Shown in pieces: positions 17,801-19,854 of a stretch of 19,854 nucleotides of DNA. The translations under genes were made by a program, and so were the position numbers. This stretch comes from Candidatus Proelusimicrobium tauri (lineage in GTDB: Bacteria > Elusimicrobiota > Elusimicrobia > Elusimicrobiales > Elusimicrobiaceae). The stretch is from positions 1-19,854 of the forward strand of contig DBYY01000012.1 of NCBI GenBank assembly GCA_002311025.1, read 5' to 3'. The first letter of the stretch is position 1; each line of letters opens with the position of its first letter. Below the pieces are notes generated by a model. The model did not search any database, was not told the origin of the DNA, and saw nothing but the letters and a program-made list of their open reading frames with translations.

Positions 17801-19854
17801 TTATTTTTTACGGCATTTAGATATGTTGAACGCAAATCATTTACTTGAACAAATCTTGTATCTTCAGCCACACAGACATCATTTGCACCACTCATTAAGA
17901 GCAGATTTATTCCTTCTCTCATCAAATCAACACTTAAAGCAGAACCGGCATGGCAAGAAGAAGTAACAACATTTACTGTTGCATCACCTTTATTTGCCTC
18001 AACAATATCCAATATATAACTTAGTCTTGTTGATTTATTTTTATCTACATGCAATCTTCCATCTCTTGTGCCGTGCATAGAAATATAAACAGTATACTCA
18101 TCGCTTAAAGAGGAAATTTCTTTTATCTTATCTGCAATAAATTCTTTATAATTTCCCATTTTTGATAAGTCATAAACAAATATTTCATTTGAACTTAAGT
18201 GTGCGGGTTTGAATAAATATAGGTTATAACCTTGCAGAACCAAAAGTGGCTTTTTATCCAAGAAGAAATTAACTTTCTCTACAACAGCATCAAATCTTTT
18301 ATCGATATCAAGCGGGGTTTCCAACACTTTATAAATATCTTCAATAAGTTTATCATAGGCCAAAACTTTTTTGGGTGATAAGGAATTATTCTTGGCATAG
18401 GAAGATAATTCCTTAAGGTAATTATTTAAGATGGGAGCAATAAACATCGGTTTGCTGGAATCGTTTTTATAATCATATGAAACAGGTATTTCTGGCAAAT
18501 CTTTATCGATAAAAGAGCGCATCTCTGCTTCTGTCTTTTTGCTTGGTTTCAAATCTTTTTTTAATTCCGGCGGAACAATGTTTAAGTCAAGACCTTGTGC
18601 TTTTAACTCTTCTTGAACTGCTTTAGCAATATTATATTTAATTATGGTTGAAGGCCCTGATAAGGTTAAAAATCTTCCGTTTTCAAACTTTATAACAAAT
18701 GGATACCCGTTTTCTATAACTTCATTATCAAGATAAACAAATTCAGATTTAAGATTTTTAATTGCTTTTTCTATTTCTTCAGGGGTTAAATTGCTATTGG
18801 CATTTGCAAGAGTTTTTAAATCATCTTCAGAACTAACAAGTCTTAAGGAATAGCCTTCCAATTTGCCTAATTCTATCATTGCTTTTACGGGATCTTCACC
18901 AAAGAATAAATCTTGTAAAAGATTTATTTGTGCCGACATAGTGGCATCATTTTTATAATATTCTTTTGCAAAATCAATTGCGCGGTAAATTTTGCCTTCA
19001 TAAACTAGAAGTGCGCCTAAATATCCCAAAGAAATAATATTCAGGAAAGCCTGCGGAGTAGAATAATTTAAAATAGCGTCGTAGTTTCTCTTATCTACCC
19101 AAGTAACATTATTTCTACTGGCAACACCTAAATAATTAAAACCGTATTTTGCAACTTGTTCAGTAAAATCGCCCACTGCCTGTCCATAACAAGAAGTTGT
19201 AATAATATTGACTTTTGAATCTCCGGAATTTTTCTTAATTATCTCTAGCATACTGGGAATATCTGTTCCGGCAAGTAAAGGTGCGTTAGGAATCTTTATA
19301 TTCCCGTTTAAAGAACCATGCATATCAATAACTAAAGTAAATTCCTTATGAGTATTTGCTAATGTACTGACATAAAAGGCCAATCTTTCTTCAAAACTAT
19401 TAAAGTGTAAGAAAGGAGTATTAATCAATAAATTTGCATATGCTTTTAAGGGGCCGTTATCTATAAAATCTTTTGTTCCGTCAATAACCAAAACGGGATT
19501 TGACGTAAAAGATAATGTCCCCTCTATTAGTATTTTTATCGCTTCAGGATTCATTTCCAACAAATGCGAACGGGTAATCGCAGAAAGAAAGTCTTTAAAC
19601 AATCCTGTTGTTTTGCTAGGTGCCTTGACTTTGAAATATGCTCTCTCTAAATAATACTTAGAATTATTAGGATCCATTAAAATGGCCATATCCATAAAGC
19701 CTAAGGCTTCTTCAAAATTTCCTTTACCGGCTTCTTGTTTAGCATTTTCATAATAAATCTTTGCCGCTTCCACAGGAGTTATATTATTATTTTTTTCTTC
19801 AACATTATCTTGAGCAACTTCATTTACTTTATGAGCAAACACACCTTCTTTTTG
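8818..19854 (-). CDS. Giant multidomain protein: caspase-like x3, trypsin-like, ART-like, TPR and repeated helical/cysteine modules (5' end missing)
   Basis: The frame is open through the right edge; numbering here counts the GTG at 19842 as residue 1, giving 3,674 residues to TAA. That GTG is probably internal. Order: TPR (22-72); caspase-like 1 (112-290, H175, C218 in SCYG); caspase-like 2 (531-700, H590, C630 in SCHAG); caspase-like 3 (947-1115, H1006, C1046 in SCHSG); helical repeats (1296-1635) plus cysteine module (1636-1840, GNESSSC, C1707); helical repeats (1857-2184) plus cysteine module (2185-2388, GNESSCC, C2255-C2256); trypsin-like domain (2432-2618, TAAH H2470, D2502, GASGSP S2575); ART-like domain (2700-2828, FRG R2711, GVYF Y2740, EE 2792-2793); TPR (2868-2985); helical region and third cysteine module (3466-3674, GNESSTC, C3526). 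Dyads are seen directly; fold names for the cysteine and ART-like modules are inferred. No membrane segment is seen. A secreted, possibly self-processing effector is the best guess; target unknown. Confidence 0.88.
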   Translation of the reverse strand, partial: QKEGVFAHKVNEVAQDNVEEKNNNITPVEAAKIYYENAKQEAGKGNFEEALGFMDMAILMDPNNSKYYLERAYFKVKAPSKTTGLFKDFLSAITRSHLLEMNPEAIKILIEGTLSFTSNPVLVIDGTKDFIDNGPLKAYANLLINTPFLHFNSFEERLAFYVSTLANTHKEFTLVIDMHGSLNGNIKIPNAPLLAGTDIPSMLEIIKKNSGDSKVNIITTSCYGQAVGDFTEQVAKYGFNYLGVASRNNVTWVDKRNYDAILNYSTPQAFLNIISLGYLGALLVYEGKIYRAIDFAKEYYKNDATMSAQINLLQDLFFGEDPVKAMIELGKLEGYSLRLVSSEDDLKTLANANSNLTPEEIEKAIKNLKSEFVYLDNEVIENGYPFVIKFENGRFLTLSGPSTIIKYNIAKAVQEELKAQGLDLNIVPPELKKDLKPSKKTEAEMRSFIDKDLPEIPVSYDYKNDSSKPMFIAPILNNYLKELSSYAKNNSLSPKKVLAYDKLIEDIYKVLETPLDIDKRFDAVVEKVNFFLDKKPLLVLQGYNLYLFKPAHLSSNEIFVYDLSKMGNYKEFIADKIKEISSLSDEYTVYISMHGTRDGRLHVDKNKSTRLSYILDIVEANKGDATVNVVTSSCHAGSALSVDLMREGINLLLMSGANDVCVAEDTRFVQVNDLRSTYLNAVKNKYYGSYLMFEGKVFNPIIDSYKYISLGDTNKKEELNLLRKVYFGDDPVGLTLFRLLSTYPKYNMTAYPFDVIHNISVIPFDFSPSPNLSSSFSSYIVPPTLKDKQWKYVLNILDEYGYIADTKKMPFEEVGTETYDFLISNAEQELNKNFPAWNFNEVKTSIFDSAPLYPEVDDDILRMNIFPKLEHDLPLIPTRKLKERKAFVIDRINKNIDKLNKVDFTNFTRKKVRVYQQVRRQIQEIAKHPSTVGLAELRKVEKMTYLLNMERPFLVLQGIDLQVMLPGHIPSNNFRILNLSKEKNYEHRIATEIKDFASVFDNFTVYIDMHGSVMGTLKVSKNDTTRLTEIVDLINDNKGKAKVDLISASCHSGAGFNKNLVDSGLNILLLSGANEVCYASDKYFLGDDLPSTYLNAVEDGRYGSYLIYEGKVYNPLAQASKTVENNEKLTKELETLKTIYLKKDTMGTELSKNILQLLLNFDNYKITNFFDKTGITQINNEELKVLPQLPFVLNPVVSSDQIALSHITGFPNFTYIFQIFDNNKQLKYKGGVNFEEPNQETSNFILEKSKEALAPFVKEEQSQTQVQAQASQDLSSKENSFIFIKTPETIAEFFSKGGINNRFATRFAKVCFLGGNNQFNADVFETIHELMQKGVAPQYIDTMIISLSDKGKFSLDLYKKAMALNEKYNLSLPVSFYLTGIGISINGYDNKIYENISALLEKDFDFSEIISASRNSETPEDVLKIIKNITVPQKEILAAFATGGKNFDIDGWSELIYIAKQTESGFSSFRSAISFYVSSMPFIHPAIRILGIETVSKALNQNYDRYIKVFRDLHNVFEQENLDLLREIIVFLPVEERLGIITTLTSVVNRKKNLLDAQGKKALIQTITNKKLFEKEVNKLVFAQMGFEYSDEMAKIFNFASNPYLHAILEGGYRFQLNFKNLYKAIEAGQGKPVKQILDELPENVSFAEQCAQNGIDYQAWRSYDPNFVITREVLINGGEEPVERVPLTVRKVDMDDMSKALTAGNESSSCRSVGKGQCGESSPVLTKNKMVQQVELVANNKPVGNALIYLAKVDGEVAIIVGSFVKRPPYYSYEVTKLLLDYVHEIRKQITNKNIPVYYSNHLRINNHYKYPLQEHSVVLLGDGYDNVFNSFTHDFVIPALHKEDIVELFTIEAASEPTTQAAVDLARQELLAKYIDAKYVDFIIENLSIDGKFAPELYEKMMELYEKYHNNFLRLSDLMSYTVQNGAFSPAVFKKITEMFDKRVSFNEVFMLRDCTINGIFREDLFEIGLSLDKKYGSYATRAIRDFTDKDGVFNKEYWTAFDNLINQTKDEFDDFYECIKDYFYAVDDIKKAFDLLGVKIVSDAVIANKDRYLNIFKELFESIDPVNLPLLKENLEPLTTEKKLEVITLLAGSINKKEKHLRSIEISDLINKIGDEKAFKAEINRLIFKQLNLEYSPEMAEIFDFASSRYLSLIMKGNYFFDTSLKSLFEVLSTDTDKTLKERFDALPENIAFAEICRENNISYEAWRSYDPESFITRKVIVDSEREPLTREYLTVRKVDMDNILKALTSGNESSCCRAVGNGQCKEAAPELIKNKMVQQVELVNQNNKVVGNVLVYLAQANGKLAMVMGSIVRKSSYYVSKEINELVIDYVRQMRKDIGRPDIPIYMSNYLKVASYYPTEWRRVRLLGEGEGKIFNSFVHDFEVPSRNRVSTIQLYLVDEGVEETSFLKGGENNFLPALFIKNFNSFNTGKDFFGTPVFKLDVIKNNKHSVGTGFYLKYRDFPFILTAAHVVQDNSLPYITAYNDDGFSMRTKVLSISDKSDLAVLSVPKGKLDFVTPWTLALKEPQIGNDLFSMGYPNGRERQTNKVSLLNKEEEVNDNKFYLHDKGTITFGASGSPLSKSQYPSELFGVVAAVDKDLPLAVSVPLPQIKIFLGETIKKILFTPELNQKYLPMYPAFAKRYENVLTKYNLFPMQKPLITIDNITPNALNTNFQPVAINANVNKALSPSEISRRLKRKIPDSFKLGSGYFRGMTVNSLSEVETILKEGLPVSKTHYDGVYFAPNIDLAFAYADNHEVEEWIPVLLKDVNYKVLTPADPFKTEYVSQRDVSPEEIGDVIVWTRVDGIEGWYKATLDKDNKLALVHVDEVQAQINSQIALPENTITSWWSKLKSKVVNKNSKKKAESYIKETKIAEDYLKKAQAAYEREDLDLAEDFYKQAIAQDPNNAKYYYEIGKFYDDVYIDDYYKELALENYNKAISLNPRKGKYYYSRALLKKWFSKDISGAINDLAMSMKYGLKGFYTESLFKEWSGKSYKDYIKNPESFQKQNLKLNFKPVALVKTETSDVFKDIKSPAVKWTQEAAEKYLKEHGFSKYDVRQVIEQCQAKKEFKPEVFDLFAKGYEIKPDKNFAMVALYYSLKGEIFDYQKYATIYAIAQKIPQMTFNEIQHYCEATPEQLEALFYAKDNFPQINPFKVMDLASSSYVFKAETFDFDNYEKIVSLLKEGVSFYSIEKLFNGCYVEDGDSGKIIFDENIFNTIDKIAGEAIKRKDIFLSAQNKRFTDIDIKDFIYQLATPIKNALKIVDEPTLIAAMGYKMLKFEQFVEEAANLKEYLKNTNNTENFLEIFYPAKSKKAQELESKISELKGLFSDSPQNQLQDLKNQINTYTKQLRTLLDQGKMLSPQGKIEMIEIMRRFDRFALGELLKNIKQIKIEGIEIWNKKISDLLVLRLGPAYNTKVEEKLHLLKSPYLIDIFRSFGKMEFKAEFEKLLNLLSKDDFGRTLDTMPHNIVTQQEFKKYALDYKKYTNPKVFPSKTFYDGDNLVEIRQVNMRDVSKSLYLGNESSTCTAMGGTHPEYAVPYITNTFVGAIEVVVNGKPVGNTMIYPILVNKANNQGQELALLIDDLKINHPYNKSKYLKEVSLFAEDLAKNIGIKEGKVYISDSNILGYDKEYIGSNLDFRLIGKIGGSIFLNATLDEVVLGDHSAILVPVKKIK
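8821..15957 (-). repeat. Three copies of a helical-repeat plus GNESSxC module within the giant gene
   Basis: Cysteine-motif domains are encoded at 14323-14937, 12679-13290 and 8821-9447, each preceded by a long helical stretch. Copies 1 and 2 match closely: LPEN..FAE.C, AWRSYDP..FITR.V, LTVRKVDMD, GNESS.C, KMVQQVELV, VGN.L.YLA, FNSF.HDF. Copy 3 is more distant but keeps VNMRDVSKSL, GNESSTC and VGNTMIY. Copies 1 and 2 are separated from copy 3 by the trypsin-like, ART-like and TPR segments. Confidence 0.75.
16498..19509 (-). repeat. Three diverged copies of a caspase-like domain within the giant gene
   Basis: Protein-level repeats lie at 18973-19509, 17743-18252 and 16498-17004. Copies 2 and 3 share PLLVLQG/PFLVLQG, VYI.MHG, SSCHAG/ASCHSG, LLLSGAN.VC, STYLNAV and YGSYL..EGKV.NP. 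The first copy keeps the dyad and YEGKIY but has SCYG and lacks the second cysteine. His-to-Cys spacing is 43, 40 and 40 residues. Confidence 0.75.

Noticed and set aside
19840..19842. GTG as the true start of the giant protein
   Set aside because: The frame continues to the window edge, no ribosome-binding site is seen, and the residue fits a signal-peptide c-region. The gene is therefore reported as partial.

Overview
The window is AT-rich bacterial DNA in which every supported gene lies on the minus strand, so transcription runs from the right edge to the left. No rRNA, tRNA, insertion sequence or CRISPR array was seen. The taxon cannot be fixed from the sequence alone. Low GC, peptide-uptake ATPases next to a cytosolic peptidase, and very large multidomain secreted-type proteins would fit a host-associated anaerobe such as a gut Elusimicrobiota lineage, but that placement is a low-confidence inference.

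Reading in the direction of transcription, a giant open frame of about 3,680 residues (8818-19854, 5' end outside the window) comes first. It joins a TPR segment, three tandem caspase-like (clan CD) domains, two copies of a large helical plus cysteine-motif module, a trypsin-like serine protease domain, an ADP-ribosyltransferase-like domain, a second TPR segment and a third copy of the helical/cysteine module. Its architecture suggests a secreted effector or self-processing polyprotein and is the most unusual content here.

It is followed after 45 bases by a tightly coupled three-gene operon (5892-8772): two Opp/Dpp-type peptide ABC transporter ATPases and a PepT-like M20 metallopeptidase, each overlapping the next by ATGA. 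No permease or binding-protein gene is present in the window. The first ATPase starts with GTG right after a perfect TATAAT, which suggests a leaderless transcript.

Next is a second large exported-type protein of 1,810 residues (304-5736) with a signal peptide, a long coiled coil, a hydrophobic/basic middle, several internal repeats and a C-terminal domain that looks like a Fic/Fido fold with a rewritten catalytic loop. At the left edge is the first part of another signal-peptide gene (1-114).

Two intergenic regions carry the same 34-base hairpin with compensatory base changes. In both, a -35-like TTGTnT lies exactly two bases beyond the hairpin on the minus strand, so each looks like a compact terminator/promoter junction in front of a gene for an exported protein.
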